Source: Elusimicrobia bacterium RIFOXYA12_FULL_51_18
GTDB taxonomy: Bacteria; Elusimicrobiota; Elusimicrobia; Elusimicrobiales; UBA9959
Direction of reading: 5' to 3'
Assembly: GCA_001800245.1 (NCBI GenBank)
Contig: MGVA01000038.1
Coordinates: 1 to 39,333 of the forward strand
Length of the DNA: 39,333 nt
The position numbers were made by a program, and so were the translations under genes. The notes under the pieces were generated by a model. It did not search any database. It worked only from the letters and a program-made list of their open reading frames with translations, and was not told the DNA's origin. Each line of letters starts with the position of its first letter. Within the stretch, counting starts at the first letter, position 1. Below are positions 1 through 7,738 of the stretch, piece by piece.

Positions 1-60
1 AGACTGTTTTCTAAGCAAAAACATCTTACCATTAACGGAGGGTTCTCTCGTTTTCGTCTT

Positions 61-107
61 TTTTCTTGGGACAGGCCTGCTTTCCGCCCAGGGCTGTCCC
101 AAGAAAA
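61..107. repeat. Perfect 14-bp inverted repeat
   Basis: The arm TTTTCTTGGGACAG at 61-74 is exactly complementary to CTGTCCCAAGAAAA at 94-107, with a 19-nt loop. It could be a strong hairpin ending an upstream transcript or the terminal repeat of a small element. No long U-tract follows on either strand, so a plain intrinsic terminator is not certain. Confidence 0.6.
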
Positions 108-375
108 TTCCAGGGTAACGGCAGGCCTGCCAGTTCGCGGGGCCTGGGGGCTGGAACGCAAAACCAGGGTCGGGCACACCGTGCCCGCCCTTCCGTTCCT
201 CGGCCTCCGCGCTCCGTATGCTCAGCCTCCGGCTATGCGCGGCCAGCCTGCCCTCAACAGGGCCTTGGCCGGGCCGCCAAAGGCGGCCCGTACAGCGCAG
301 AATTTAATTTTTTTCTTATTTTTAAATTATGGCCACCGGGGGAGGGGAATTTAAACGGGGGCACCTTGGTCAATT

Positions 376-420
376 AAAAACCCGCCTCGGCTCGCATTCG
401 CTCGCCCTGGCGGGCTTTTC
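376..420. terminator. Probable bidirectional intrinsic terminator
   Basis: A stem CCCGCC at 381-386 pairs with GGCGGG at 409-414. It is preceded by a run of five A (376-380) and followed by CTTTTC, so it could end transcription on either strand. Nothing clearly coding flanks it on the left within this window. Confidence 0.5.
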
Positions 421-603
421 TGTTATTATCATGTAGCCCCCGTGGGGAAAGGGGGAACCGGCAAAGAAAATATGGAAAAGCCAGGGCCAGGAGCGGCTTG
501 CCTCGTGATGGCCGCCGCCCCTGGCCCTTCCCTTTATCTCTTACAGTTCCGGGACGCGCGGAAGTTGTATATAATATCCACCAACTAACGCACATTATCA
601 TAG

Positions 604-750
604 CGGCATGCTGCGGAACGCGGACCCCGAATTAGTGTCAGTAAGGAAGAGAAACTGCGCCCGCTGTTTAGCGCCATAGGCCGCAAGTTTCCCAGAGCGG
701 AACTGGTATTTTACTCGATGTCGCAGGCTGGAGTGCGGCTCGTGGAATAG
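604..750 (+). pseudogene. Remnant of a TcmP/LCM-type methyltransferase (tentative)
   Basis: One reading frame has no start codon but encodes about 49 residues, including KEEKLRPLFSAIGRKFPRA followed by ELVFYSMSQAG. This pattern, an acidic helix then FPxAELVF, recalls the C-terminal part of TcmP/leucine carboxyl methyltransferase-like SAM enzymes as I remember them. The frame stops at 748-750, then continues open to a second stop near 868. I see no N-terminal half with an SAM-binding motif in the window, so this would be a fragment. The assignment rests on memory of the family alone. Confidence 0.35.
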
Positions 751-884
751 TTCCCGTGTTTACACGGCCTGCCCGCCGCCGGGCCGCCTTTCGCCGTAAA
801 AGTTCCAATGGTCTGCGACCAGGTGTTCCGCACCATGTTCATAGTGCATTGCCACTGGACGTGCGAATAAAGGAAATAATTAAA

Positions 885-1631
885 ATGGATATTCCGCGTA
901 TTTTTAATATTAGCGAAAGCGCTCACCGCATTCATAACCCGTTCACACCAGAAAAGTTCGCCACTCTAGGCGCGGTGCTGCGGATGGAAAAGGGAACCAG
1001 AGTGCTAGACTTGGGCAGTGGTTCCGGTGAGATGCTGTGCACCTGGGCACGCGATCACGGGATCACCGGTATCGGCATCGACATGAGCCCGTTGTTCATC
1101 GAACAGGCGAAACTCCGCGCCGTGGAACTCGGCGTCACCGACAAAGTCACGTTCATACATGACGACGCCGCCGGCTATGTCTCCAAAGAGAAAGCGGGGG
1201 TGGCGGCCTGCGTCGGCGCCACCTGGATAGGCGGCGGGGTTGCCGGCACCACCAAGCTCCTGGCGCGCAGCCTGCGCCCAGGGGGCATCATCCTCATCGG
1301 CGAGCCCTACTGGCGGCAGCTGCCTTCGGCGGAAGCTGTTGCCAAGGGATGTCTTGCCGGCTCTATCTCCGACTTTCTCCAGCTTCCGGAACTTCTCGCG
1401 TCTTTCGACCGTCTCGGCTACGACGTAGTTGAAATGGTCCTTGCGGACCAGGACGGCTTTGACAGGTATGAGGCGGCCAAGTGGCTCACCATGCGCCGCT
1501 GGCTTGAAGCCAACCCCGTGGACGACTTCGCGAAAGAGGTTCGGGCCAACCTGACCTCGGAACCCGTGCGCTACGCCACTTACACGCGTGAATACATGGG
1601 CTGGGGCGTGTTCGCTCTGATGGCGCGATAA
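885..1631 (+). CDS. Class I SAM-dependent methyltransferase
   Basis: A 248-residue soluble protein with the Rossmann fold of class I methyltransferases. Motif I is VLDLGSGSGE at residues 40-49, the ribose-binding acid follows in GIGID (Asp66), and a later LRPGG turn marks the post-motif strand. The substrate cannot be told from sequence; the family includes small-molecule and arsenite-type methyltransferases, but no Cys triad is visible. I chose ATG 885 because AAGGA lies about 11 nt upstream and the protein begins with a plausible helix; a longer reading from GTG 756 adds an arginine-rich tail with no homology-like features. It sits in an accessory patch between gene fragments and is 29 nt upstream of a lipoprotein hydrolase that it may be cotranscribed with. 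Confidence 0.85.
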   Translation: MDIPRIFNISESAHRIHNPFTPEKFATLGAVLRMEKGTRVLDLGSGSGEMLCTWARDHGITGIGIDMSPLFIEQAKLRAVELGVTDKVTFIHDDAAGYVSKEKAGVAACVGATWIGGGVAGTTKLLARSLRPGGIILIGEPYWRQLPSAEAVAKGCLAGSISDFLQLPELLASFDRLGYDVVEMVLADQDGFDRYEAAKWLTMRRWLEANPVDDFAKEVRANLTSEPVRYATYTREYMGWGVFALMAR

Positions 1632-1660
1632 GTATTCCGGGCAACCAAAAACTCAGACAT

Positions 1661-2566
1661 ATGAAAAAGATAATACTACAACCGAAAAACGCCATAGTTT
1701 TACTTGCGATGTTAATGGTATCGGCCGTATCGTGTTCAACGCCGACACAAAATAGTCAGAACCGATATGCCAAATCGTTTGACGGGGAAAAGATCAGTTA
1801 TAACGTTTACGGCAAAGGGGACACAGCCCTGTTGTTTGTGCATGGGTGGAGCTGCGACAGCAGATACTGGCGCGAGCAGGTGCCGCATTTCGCCGAAGAA
1901 TACCGCGTTATAACGATGGAACTGGCTGGACATGGCAACTCTGGCCAACATCGCAAGGTTTATTCGTTAAATGGCTTCGCTCAGGATGTAAAGGCGGTGA
2001 TAGAAGCGGTTAATCCCAAAAAAGTAATTTTAATCGGACACTCGTTCGGCGGAGAAATAGTCGCATCTACAGTCAGGTTAGAGCCGGGAAAGGTCATTGG
2101 GATAATAGGCGTGGATACCCTTCACAACCTGGACGAGACATTCAGTAAAGAAGAAGGCTACAAGTTAATTGGGCTCGACGGAATTAAAAAGGATTTTACG
2201 CCTGCAGTGAGAGAATTCGGCAAGCAGATGATGGGCAAGGGCGTCGACCAGGAGTTATCAAACTGGATTATTAACGATATGTCATCGGCACCCCCGAAAG
2301 CAGCGATAAGCGCGCTTGAAGAATACGTGGGAGCAATAGCGGACAAGAAGACGATTGATATTTTCAGGGAAGTCAAAGTCCCGGTAATATGCATAAACGC
2401 AGATCTGTGGCCGACAAATACCGAGGCAAACAAGCGGCATATGACGTCATTCGATGTCAAGATAATGAAAGGAGCCGGTCATTTTTTAATGCTGGAACGG
2501 CCGGAAGAGTTTAATAAGCTTCTGGACAGCAGTATCAAAGAAATAATTGGGAACCAAACTAATTGA
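1661..2566 (+). CDS. Alpha/beta-hydrolase lipoprotein
   Basis: A 301-residue exported hydrolase. The N-terminus is a lipoprotein signal peptide: basic start, hydrophobic stretch AIVLLAMLMV, then the lipobox SAVSC with Cys25 as the lipidated residue. The mature part is an alpha/beta-hydrolase: oxyanion-hole motif HGW at 61-63, nucleophile elbow GHSFGG with Ser128, acid Asp248 in INADLW and His274 in GAGHF. All three catalytic residues are present, so it should be active, probably as an esterase or lipase-like enzyme; the substrate is unknown. The gene is visibly more AT-rich than the miaB cluster downstream, which together with the gene fragments on both sides suggests horizontal acquisition. 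It follows the methyltransferase by 29 nt. Confidence 0.88.
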   Translation: MKKIILQPKNAIVLLAMLMVSAVSCSTPTQNSQNRYAKSFDGEKISYNVYGKGDTALLFVHGWSCDSRYWREQVPHFAEEYRVITMELAGHGNSGQHRKVYSLNGFAQDVKAVIEAVNPKKVILIGHSFGGEIVASTVRLEPGKVIGIIGVDTLHNLDETFSKEEGYKLIGLDGIKKDFTPAVREFGKQMMGKGVDQELSNWIINDMSSAPPKAAISALEEYVGAIADKKTIDIFREVKVPVICINADLWPTNTEANKRHMTSFDVKIMKGAGHFLMLERPEEFNKLLDSSIKEIIGNQTN

Positions 2567-2644
2567 TAAGAACTTCCCTTTTGTGGGGTAGCTGCCGCAA
2601 GATGGCGCAGCCCCTGGGCGCCTTATAACAGAAGCAAAAGCCTC

Positions 2645-2752
2645 TTACTCCTTCACGACACACTTGCGCCAGGCGTAGACAGCAGCCTGCGTGCGGTCGG
2701 TCAGGTAGAGTTTGCTCAGGATATTGCTCACGTGGTGGGGGTTCAGGAACAT
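2645..2752 (-). pseudogene. Fragment of a LuxR/NarL-type HTH domain
   Basis: On the - strand the last 35 codons of a LuxR-type DNA-binding domain are readable, including HHVSNILSKLYLTDRTQAAV, which matches the recognition helix and final helix of NarL/LuxR regulators (typical: VKNHVSNILSKL, then DRTQAAVYA). The frame ends at a stop on 2645-2647. Upstream of about 2752 the match ends in AT-rich DNA, so the receiver domain and most of the HTH are gone. This is a truncated relic next to miaB, oriented against it. Confidence 0.7.
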
Positions 2753-2830
2753 CAAAATCACCGACAAAAAAATTAAAAATGCAGAATTTTTTGCGCCATT
2801 TAATTATTTAATTTTTGAGGAAAAAAACAA

Positions 2831-4210
2831 ATGCAGAAACCAGAAAAACCAGCGGCCCCGCCCGCCGCGGGCCGGGCCGGCAGACGGGTGCACATCATTA
2901 CATTTGGCTGCCAGATGAATGAGGCGGACTCGGAATTGATAGCCGCGTCATTTCTTAAACGGGGCTTTGAACTTACGGCGGAGCTTAAGACCGCGGATGC
3001 GGTGGTGGTCAATACCTGCACCGTCCGCCAACGCGCCGAAGATAAAGCCATTTCCCAGATAGGCCGCCTGCGCAAATGGAAGGACTCCCACCCCGAAGGC
3101 AAACTTTTTGTAGTCGGTTGCGCAGCCGAGAAACTGGGGGGGAAGATCATAAAGAACCGCTTCCCGTTCGTGGACGAGGTTGTCGGCGCTAAAAGCATAG
3201 ACAGCATGGATGAGATAGTGGGGCGGATGAACGGAGAGACAGGCAGACAGCCGGACTGCGCAGCCATCCAGCCATCCAGCCATCCAGCCGCTAAGTCACC
3301 AAGCCGCCTAGCCGTCCAGCCGCCCAGCCCCCTAACTGTCTCGCCGCCCAGCTGTCCCACCGTCTCTTCCTTTGTCACCATCATGCGCGGATGCTCGCTT
3401 AAATGCTCTTACTGCATCGTGCCGGCTGTGCGCGGCCCGGCGGCCTTCCTTCCGGCCGAAACCATACTTGAAGACGCGGCCGCGAAACTCAGAGCGGGGG
3501 CAAGGGAGATAGTGCTGCTAGGCCAGACCGTGAACGCCTGGCGCCGCGGCAAGACCGCGTTCGCCGGCCTGCTTAAAAAAGTTTTGGCGCTGCCGGGGCT
3601 TGAGCGCCTGCGCTTCATGAGCCCGCACCCGCTCTATTTTGACGACGGCTTTTTCAGCCTATTCCGGGACAACCCGAAAATAGCCCGGCATATGCACCTG
3701 CCCGCGCAGAGCGGCTCCGACCGGATACTCAAAGCCATGCGCAGGGGCTATACCCGCGCTCAGTACCTGGACCTGGTTTCAAAGATCCGAAAAGCGGCTC
3801 CCGGGTCCGCAGTCTCCACCGATTTCATAGTCGGCTATCCGGGCGAAAGCGAAGCCGACTTCAAAGAGACGCTCTCGCTGGTCGGGGAAAGCGGCGTCTC
3901 TTTCGCGTACTGCTTCAAGTATTCCAGGCGCCTGGACGAACCCGGCCTGGCCCCCGACCTGGGCGAATCTGAAATAGAGGAAAGGCTTGAGCGCCTGCTG
4001 GCGGAAGTAAAGAAAAATTCAGGTGACATTTTGAACAAAAGAATTGGTAGAATAGAGGAAGTTCTGCTTGAAGCCGAAGACTACGGGCGAACCTCGGCTA
4101 ATTTTGTGGTAAGGCTGGACCGGAAAACCGGGCTTATCCCAGGTTCCCTGGTCCGGATGGAAATAACCGGTGTTCACAAGAACACTTTAAAGGGAAGGCT
4201 TATACCATGA
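2831..4210 (+). CDS. miaB: tRNA-2-methylthio-N6-dimethylallyladenosine synthase MiaB
   Basis: A 459-residue radical-SAM methylthiotransferase that adds the 2-methylthio group to i6A37 of tRNAs. The N-terminal UPF0004 domain holds three cluster-binding cysteines, Cys27 (FGCQMN), Cys63 (NTCTVR) and Cys97 (VGCAAE). The radical-SAM cluster is CSLKCSYC (Cys188, 192, 195), and a TRAM-like domain closes the protein. Between the two cluster domains, residues about 140-180 are a Pro/Ser-rich low-complexity linker encoded by short direct repeats that resemble intergenic repeats of this genome (see findings); typical MiaB has a shorter ordered linker here. GAGG lies 11 nt upstream of the start. It overlaps the PilZ gene by 4 bp, and miaA, which makes its substrate, lies just beyond. 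Confidence 0.93.
   Translation: MQKPEKPAAPPAAGRAGRRVHIITFGCQMNEADSELIAASFLKRGFELTAELKTADAVVVNTCTVRQRAEDKAISQIGRLRKWKDSHPEGKLFVVGCAAEKLGGKIIKNRFPFVDEVVGAKSIDSMDEIVGRMNGETGRQPDCAAIQPSSHPAAKSPSRLAVQPPSPLTVSPPSCPTVSSFVTIMRGCSLKCSYCIVPAVRGPAAFLPAETILEDAAAKLRAGAREIVLLGQTVNAWRRGKTAFAGLLKKVLALPGLERLRFMSPHPLYFDDGFFSLFRDNPKIARHMHLPAQSGSDRILKAMRRGYTRAQYLDLVSKIRKAAPGSAVSTDFIVGYPGESEADFKETLSLVGESGVSFAYCFKYSRRLDEPGLAPDLGESEIEERLERLLAEVKKNSGDILNKRIGRIEEVLLEAEDYGRTSANFVVRLDRKTGLIPGSLVRMEITGVHKNTLKGRLIP
3260..3366 (+). repeat. Low-complexity repeat inside miaB, shared with intergenic DNA
   Basis: The segment starts with three near-identical AGCCATCC units and continues as variants of CAGCCGCC. The 20 bases at 3301-3320 match 15534-15553 in the apt/tRNA-Arg intergenic region at 19 of 20 positions, and GTCCAGCCGCC at 3314-3324 recurs at 4766-4776 upstream of miaA. 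It stays in frame and encodes a Pro/Ser-rich linker. Confidence 0.65.
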
Positions 4211-4689
4211 CGAAAAAAGATCATAAAGTTTTCAAAGAACGACGGGAACATGTCCGCCTGCCTATCCTGCACGGCATCCTTGAACCGGTTGATGTTAATT
4301 TCTACGACAAGGACGACGTGAGCAAAAGCCGCCCACAGCCGGCCATACTCGTGGACCTTTCGGCCGGCGGCATGCGCCTTATCACCTTCCTTGAACCGCC
4401 CCATTCCAAAGAACTCAACATGGTTCTAAAGCTCGCCGGAGTCAAAGAGATGCCCATAATCGGCAAGATCTCCTGGGTAAAAGAAAAGGGCGGCGTTTTC
4501 ATGAACGGGATAACATTCTCCGACATCGGCCAGGAAGATAAAAAACGCATAAGCGAAATGGCCGAGGATTATGTGGACTGCGACACCCGCATCGCGCTCA
4601 AACTGCCCGAAGTCTGCGTGGGAAATTGCGGGGCTCACGGTTTGTGCAACAAGCCGCAAAAAGACGAACCGCTCTTCAAGAAGAAGTAA
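4207..4689 (+). CDS. PilZ-domain protein with cysteine-containing tail
   Basis: A 160-residue protein with a PilZ domain, the cyclic-di-GMP receptor fold. The two ligand motifs are visible: RxxxR in RREHVR (residues 12-17) and D-x-S-x-x-G in DLSAGG (50-55). It therefore probably binds c-di-GMP and couples it to an unknown target. After the domain, a tail of about 35 residues contains four cysteines (CD, then CVGNCGAHGLC), which could bind metal; this is not part of the standard domain. Start ATG overlaps the miaB stop by 4 bp, implying translational coupling. The presence of PilT and prepilin genes elsewhere in the window makes a pilus or motility role possible but unproven. Confidence 0.85.
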   Translation: MTKKDHKVFKERREHVRLPILHGILEPVDVNFYDKDDVSKSRPQPAILVDLSAGGMRLITFLEPPHSKELNMVLKLAGVKEMPIIGKISWVKEKGGVFMNGITFSDIGQEDKKRISEMAEDYVDCDTRIALKLPEVCVGNCGAHGLCNKPQKDEPLFKKK

Positions 4690-4708
4690 ATCCGCTTCGC
4701 GGATTTAC
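4686..4708 (+). terminator. Strong hairpin after the PilZ gene
   Basis: GTAAATCCGC at 4686-4695 is fully complementary to GCGGATTTAC at 4699-4708 with a 3-nt loop (or a 9-bp stem closing CTTCG). No U-tract follows directly, so it may pause or process the transcript rather than terminate it. It overlaps the PilZ stop codon. Confidence 0.5.
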
Positions 4709-4802
4709 TTCGCTGTACGGCGAGGCGGCTTCTTAATATATTCCTCGCATCGTAGCTATCCGGCTGTCCAGCCGCCTAACTGCCCGGCCTGCGCCAGTAT
4801 AA

Positions 4803-5765
4803 ATGTCATCCATACTTTCAAAACCCATCACCATCATGGGGGCCAACGCCTCCGGCAAGACCGGCCTTGCCATTGAACTCGCCAAAAGGACGGATGGGGA
4901 GATCATCTCCGCCGATTCTAAACAGATCTACAAACACCTTTCAGCCGGGACCTCCAAACCCGCCGGCCGCTGGGAAACCATCCGTGGACGTGAAGTATAT
5001 CTGGTTGACGGCGTACCATACCATCTGGTCGACATATCCGACCCCCTGACCACTTATGACGCGGGGACTTTCGCCGTTAAGGCCAAAGCGCTCATAGACT
5101 CCATCTCCGCCGAAGGCAGGACGCCCATTATCGTAGGCGGCACCGGCATGTATATCCAGGCGCTTTGGAACGGCCTTGATCCCCTGCCCGAGGCGAACCC
5201 GGAAATGAGGAAACACCTGGCCGCCTTCGCCGGGGAAAAAGGCAAAGAGGCCCTTCACGCCGAACTGGCGGCCCTGGACCCGAAGGCCGCGTCCCAGATT
5301 CCGCCGAACAATATCCAGCGCGTGATACGGGCGCTGGAAATAACAAAATTAGCCGGCCGGCCGGTCTCGGAACTCTGGACCGGCAGATTTCTTGACGCGC
5401 TGCCAGGACATCTCGGCAAATTCGTTTTCCTGAAATGGGAAAAGGAGCGCCTGAACGAAAGGATAAAAAGCCGGACCTCCGCGGCTTTCGACGCCTGGGT
5501 GGACGAAACCAGGGAACTGCTGGCGCGCGGCTATCCTGAAGACGCTCCCGGCCTTAAATCGCTGGGCTATCCGCAAGTGATGGATTTTATCGCCGGCAGA
5601 CTGCCCCGCCCTGAAACCATCCACTCTATAGTCACTGTTTCGATGTCATACGCCAAGCGCCAGAACACCTGGTTCGGCAGATATAAGAACGCCCTGCGCA
5701 TAGACCTCTCCGGTCCGGACGATTACGATCTTGAACTGCTTTCGGAAAGGATCCTGACCCCATGA
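4803..5765 (+). CDS. miaA: tRNA dimethylallyltransferase MiaA
   Basis: A 320-residue enzyme that transfers dimethylallyl from DMAPP to N6 of A37 in tRNAs reading UNN codons, making the i6A that MiaB then thiomethylates. Residues 13-20 (GANASGKT) form the P-loop, followed by the family motif ISADSKQIYK (substrate-binding Asp and catalytic region), and VGGTGMYIQAL is the conserved central motif; QNTWFGR near the C-terminus is also typical. Length fits the family. The upstream 110 bp carries a copy of the CAGCCGCC-type repeat. The last 4 bp overlap the hflX start. Confidence 0.95.
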   Translation: MSSILSKPITIMGANASGKTGLAIELAKRTDGEIISADSKQIYKHLSAGTSKPAGRWETIRGREVYLVDGVPYHLVDISDPLTTYDAGTFAVKAKALIDSISAEGRTPIIVGGTGMYIQALWNGLDPLPEANPEMRKHLAAFAGEKGKEALHAELAALDPKAASQIPPNNIQRVIRALEITKLAGRPVSELWTGRFLDALPGHLGKFVFLKWEKERLNERIKSRTSAAFDAWVDETRELLARGYPEDAPGLKSLGYPQVMDFIAGRLPRPETIHSIVTVSMSYAKRQNTWFGRYKNALRIDLSGPDDYDLELLSERILTP

Positions 5766-7015
5766 AAACAACGCTTGTAGCCGCCACGCTTAAGAGGAAA
5801 GCAAAAGGATCTCCGGATCCGGCGGTAGCGCTGGAGGAACTGGTCCGTTTAGCGGAAACAGCGGATCTTGAGGTGCTTGAGAAATTCCTTATCCGTCTGC
5901 CGGCCTACAATCCGTCCACCCTTATAGGCTCCGGCAAACTGGAGGAACTCAAGAAACATGTGGAAACCGCAAAGCCGGGCCTGATCATTTTCGACGAAGA
6001 ACTCACGCCCGCACAGCAGCGGAACCTGGAGCGCGCCCTGGGAGTGCCGGTAATAGACCGGACCTACCTTATCCTTGAGATATTTTCCCGACGCGCCCGG
6101 ACGCGGGAAGGCAAACTACAGGTGAGGCTGGCACGTTTTTCCTACTACCTGTCGCACCTGACCGGAAAAGGCGTCGCCATGGGACAACAGCACGGAATGA
6201 TAGGCGCCCGCGGCCCCGGAGAGCGCCAGTTGGAATACGACAGAAGAACCCTGCGCGACAAAATAACCGAGTTAAAGAAAGAACTGGATTCCATCAGAGA
6301 TGAGCGGGCCACCCAGCGCAAGAACAGGGACGCCGTACCCATGCCCCAGGCGGCCATAGTGGGGTACACCAACTCCGGAAAATCCACCCTGCTCAATTTC
6401 CTTACCGCGCAGAAACACGGCATCTACGCGGACGACAAGCTCTTCGCCACGCTCGACCCCACAACCAAGCGCGTGCGGCTCCCGGGCGGCGGTTGGGCGC
6501 TTTTAACCGACACAGTGGGCTTCATCCAGAAACTGCCGCATAATCTGGTGGCGGCCTTCCGCTCAACCCTGGAAGAAACAGCCCACGCCGACCTGATACT
6601 GCATATCCACGACCTCTCCTCCCCCCAGATGAAACTCCAGCACGCGGCGGTACAAACCGCGCTGAAAGACCTGGATCTGGCGGAGATCCCGGTGATCAAT
6701 GTTTACAATAAAATTGACTCCGTGCCCGGCCACCGCGACCACGCGGAAACCCTGCGGCGTCTGCGCCCGGTCTTCGTTTCCGCCCTGACCGGAGCGGGGA
6801 TACCCGAACTGATGGAACGTATAGAAAACACCCTGGCCTCCAAATGGGGGGATTACGAACTGACGCTGCCGGCAGGCAGGCAAAAGCTCCTGTCCGAGAT
6901 CTATAAAAGCGCGCTGGTTAAAAACGCGGCCTATGGTCCGGAAGAAATAACGGTAAATTTTAAAGCCACCAAAGAAAATTACCAGCGATTTCTCAAACTG
7001 CTGGATAAGGAGTAG
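5762..7015 (+). CDS. hflX: GTPase HflX
   Basis: A 417-residue ribosome-associated GTPase that rescues or splits stalled ribosomes under stress. The N-terminal HflX domain carries the family signature GPGERQLEYDRR (150-161) followed by a coiled coil at about 163-187. The G domain has G1 GYTNSGKST (201-209), G3 DTVGF (250-254) and G4 NKID. It is coupled to miaA by a 4-bp overlap, the same neighbour order known from the miaA-hfq-hflX region of proteobacteria but without hfq. Confidence 0.95.
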   Translation: MKTTLVAATLKRKAKGSPDPAVALEELVRLAETADLEVLEKFLIRLPAYNPSTLIGSGKLEELKKHVETAKPGLIIFDEELTPAQQRNLERALGVPVIDRTYLILEIFSRRARTREGKLQVRLARFSYYLSHLTGKGVAMGQQHGMIGARGPGERQLEYDRRTLRDKITELKKELDSIRDERATQRKNRDAVPMPQAAIVGYTNSGKSTLLNFLTAQKHGIYADDKLFATLDPTTKRVRLPGGGWALLTDTVGFIQKLPHNLVAAFRSTLEETAHADLILHIHDLSSPQMKLQHAAVQTALKDLDLAEIPVINVYNKIDSVPGHRDHAETLRRLRPVFVSALTGAGIPELMERIENTLASKWGDYELTLPAGRQKLLSEIYKSALVKNAAYGPEEITVNFKATKENYQRFLKLLDKE

Positions 7016-7017
7016 TC

Positions 7018-7033
7018 GGTTGATTCCTCAACC
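7018..7033 (+). terminator. Weak hairpin after hflX
   Basis: GGTTGA at 7018-7023 pairs with TCAACC at 7028-7033 around a TTCC loop. A T-rich stretch comes only about 20 nt later, so this is a weak terminator at best. Confidence 0.3.
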
Positions 7034-7073
7034 AACCGGCAACTATCTGCTATTTACCTTTACTTTCTTTTTA

Positions 7074-7079
7074 TATAAT
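7074..7079 (+). promoter_or_regulatory. -10 element of plsY, predicting a leaderless mRNA
   Basis: A perfect TATAAT lies 8 nt before the plsY start codon. Transcription would begin at or within a base or two of the ATG. No good -35 hexamer is visible (TTTACC at 7053 with 15-nt spacing is the best) and no Shine-Dalgarno sequence is present. Confidence 0.5.
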
Positions 7080-7087
7080 TTGTTGAG

Positions 7088-7738
7088 ATGACAAAAACCG
7101 CTCTAACCGCCGTCCTGCTGCCGGCCAGCTATCTGCTGGGAGGCATTCCCACCGGTTACGTCATAGGCCGGCTTAAAGGAATAGACATCAGAAAGTTCGG
7201 ATCGGGAAATCCCGGCACGGCAAATGTGTACCGGACATTGGGCAAGTGGCCCGGCATGTTGACTTTCTCGGTGGATTTTCTTAAAGGTTTCATACCGGCG
7301 TACCTGGCGATAAAATTCTTTTACATAGAGGCGGGGCTCTACAACGAGGCAGGCCACTGGTGGATACCCGTGGCCGCGGGCGGGCTGGCCATAGCGGGCC
7401 ATATCTGGACGCCTTTTCTAGGTTTCAGGGGCGGCAAAGGGGTGGCCACCGCTGCCGGCGTTTTTATGGCGCTGCTTCCCTGGCCCACAGCGGGGGCTTT
7501 CGTGGTTTTCGCCATAGCGGTGGCGCTTACCCATCATATTTCGGTAGGCTCCATGTCGGCGTCGGTGGCGCTGCCGGTCTTATGCTATATCCTGAACAAA
7601 CGCGAACAGCTGCCCTTCACTATCATGGCGATAGTAGTCTGCGGTATAATTTTTTACACGCACATCTCCAATATACGCCGCATCCTGCAGGGGCGTGAAT
7701 TGTCCTTTAAACATGCGGCAAATGAAAAAAAGAACTGA
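7088..7738 (+). CDS. plsY: Acyl-phosphate:glycerol-3-phosphate acyltransferase PlsY
   Basis: A 216-residue inner-membrane enzyme that acylates sn-glycerol-3-phosphate with acyl-phosphate, the first step of phospholipid synthesis. Family motifs are clear: GxIPTGY near residues 18-24, the SGNPGTANVYR loop (about 37-48) that binds glycerol phosphate, and GFRGGKGVATAAG that binds the acyl-phosphate. Several hydrophobic segments fit the usual multi-span topology. It directly precedes gpsA, which makes its substrate; the reading frames overlap slightly, so the two are coupled. PlsX, the acyl-phosphate maker, is not in the window. Confidence 0.95.
   Translation: MTKTALTAVLLPASYLLGGIPTGYVIGRLKGIDIRKFGSGNPGTANVYRTLGKWPGMLTFSVDFLKGFIPAYLAIKFFYIEAGLYNEAGHWWIPVAAGGLAIAGHIWTPFLGFRGGKGVATAAGVFMALLPWPTAGAFVVFAIAVALTHHISVGSMSASVALPVLCYILNKREQLPFTIMAIVVCGIIFYTHISNIRRILQGRELSFKHAANEKKN

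Larger units (their letters stand above)
1..600. other. Gene-poor, hairpin-rich DNA
   Basis: I find no convincing gene here. Open frames in this stretch read as proline/arginine-rich low-complexity protein with no recognisable domain. The DNA carries several inverted repeats: a perfect 14-bp pair at 61-74 and 94-107, a perfect 8-bp GC hairpin at 271-278 and 282-289 with an AAA loop, an imperfect GGGCCAGG-type hairpin around 486-527, and a terminator-like stem at 381-414. It looks like intergenic or decayed DNA. Confidence 0.6.

Noticed and set aside
66-377. Open frame of 103 codons on the + strand
   Set aside because: Pro/Arg-rich low-complexity translation spanning several hairpins, with no ribosome-binding site and no domain; it is a by-product of GC-rich DNA.
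2800-3384. Long open frame antisense to miaB
   Set aside because: It reads the miaB insert repeat backwards as Gly/Trp/Leu repeats and lies wholly opposite a well-supported gene.
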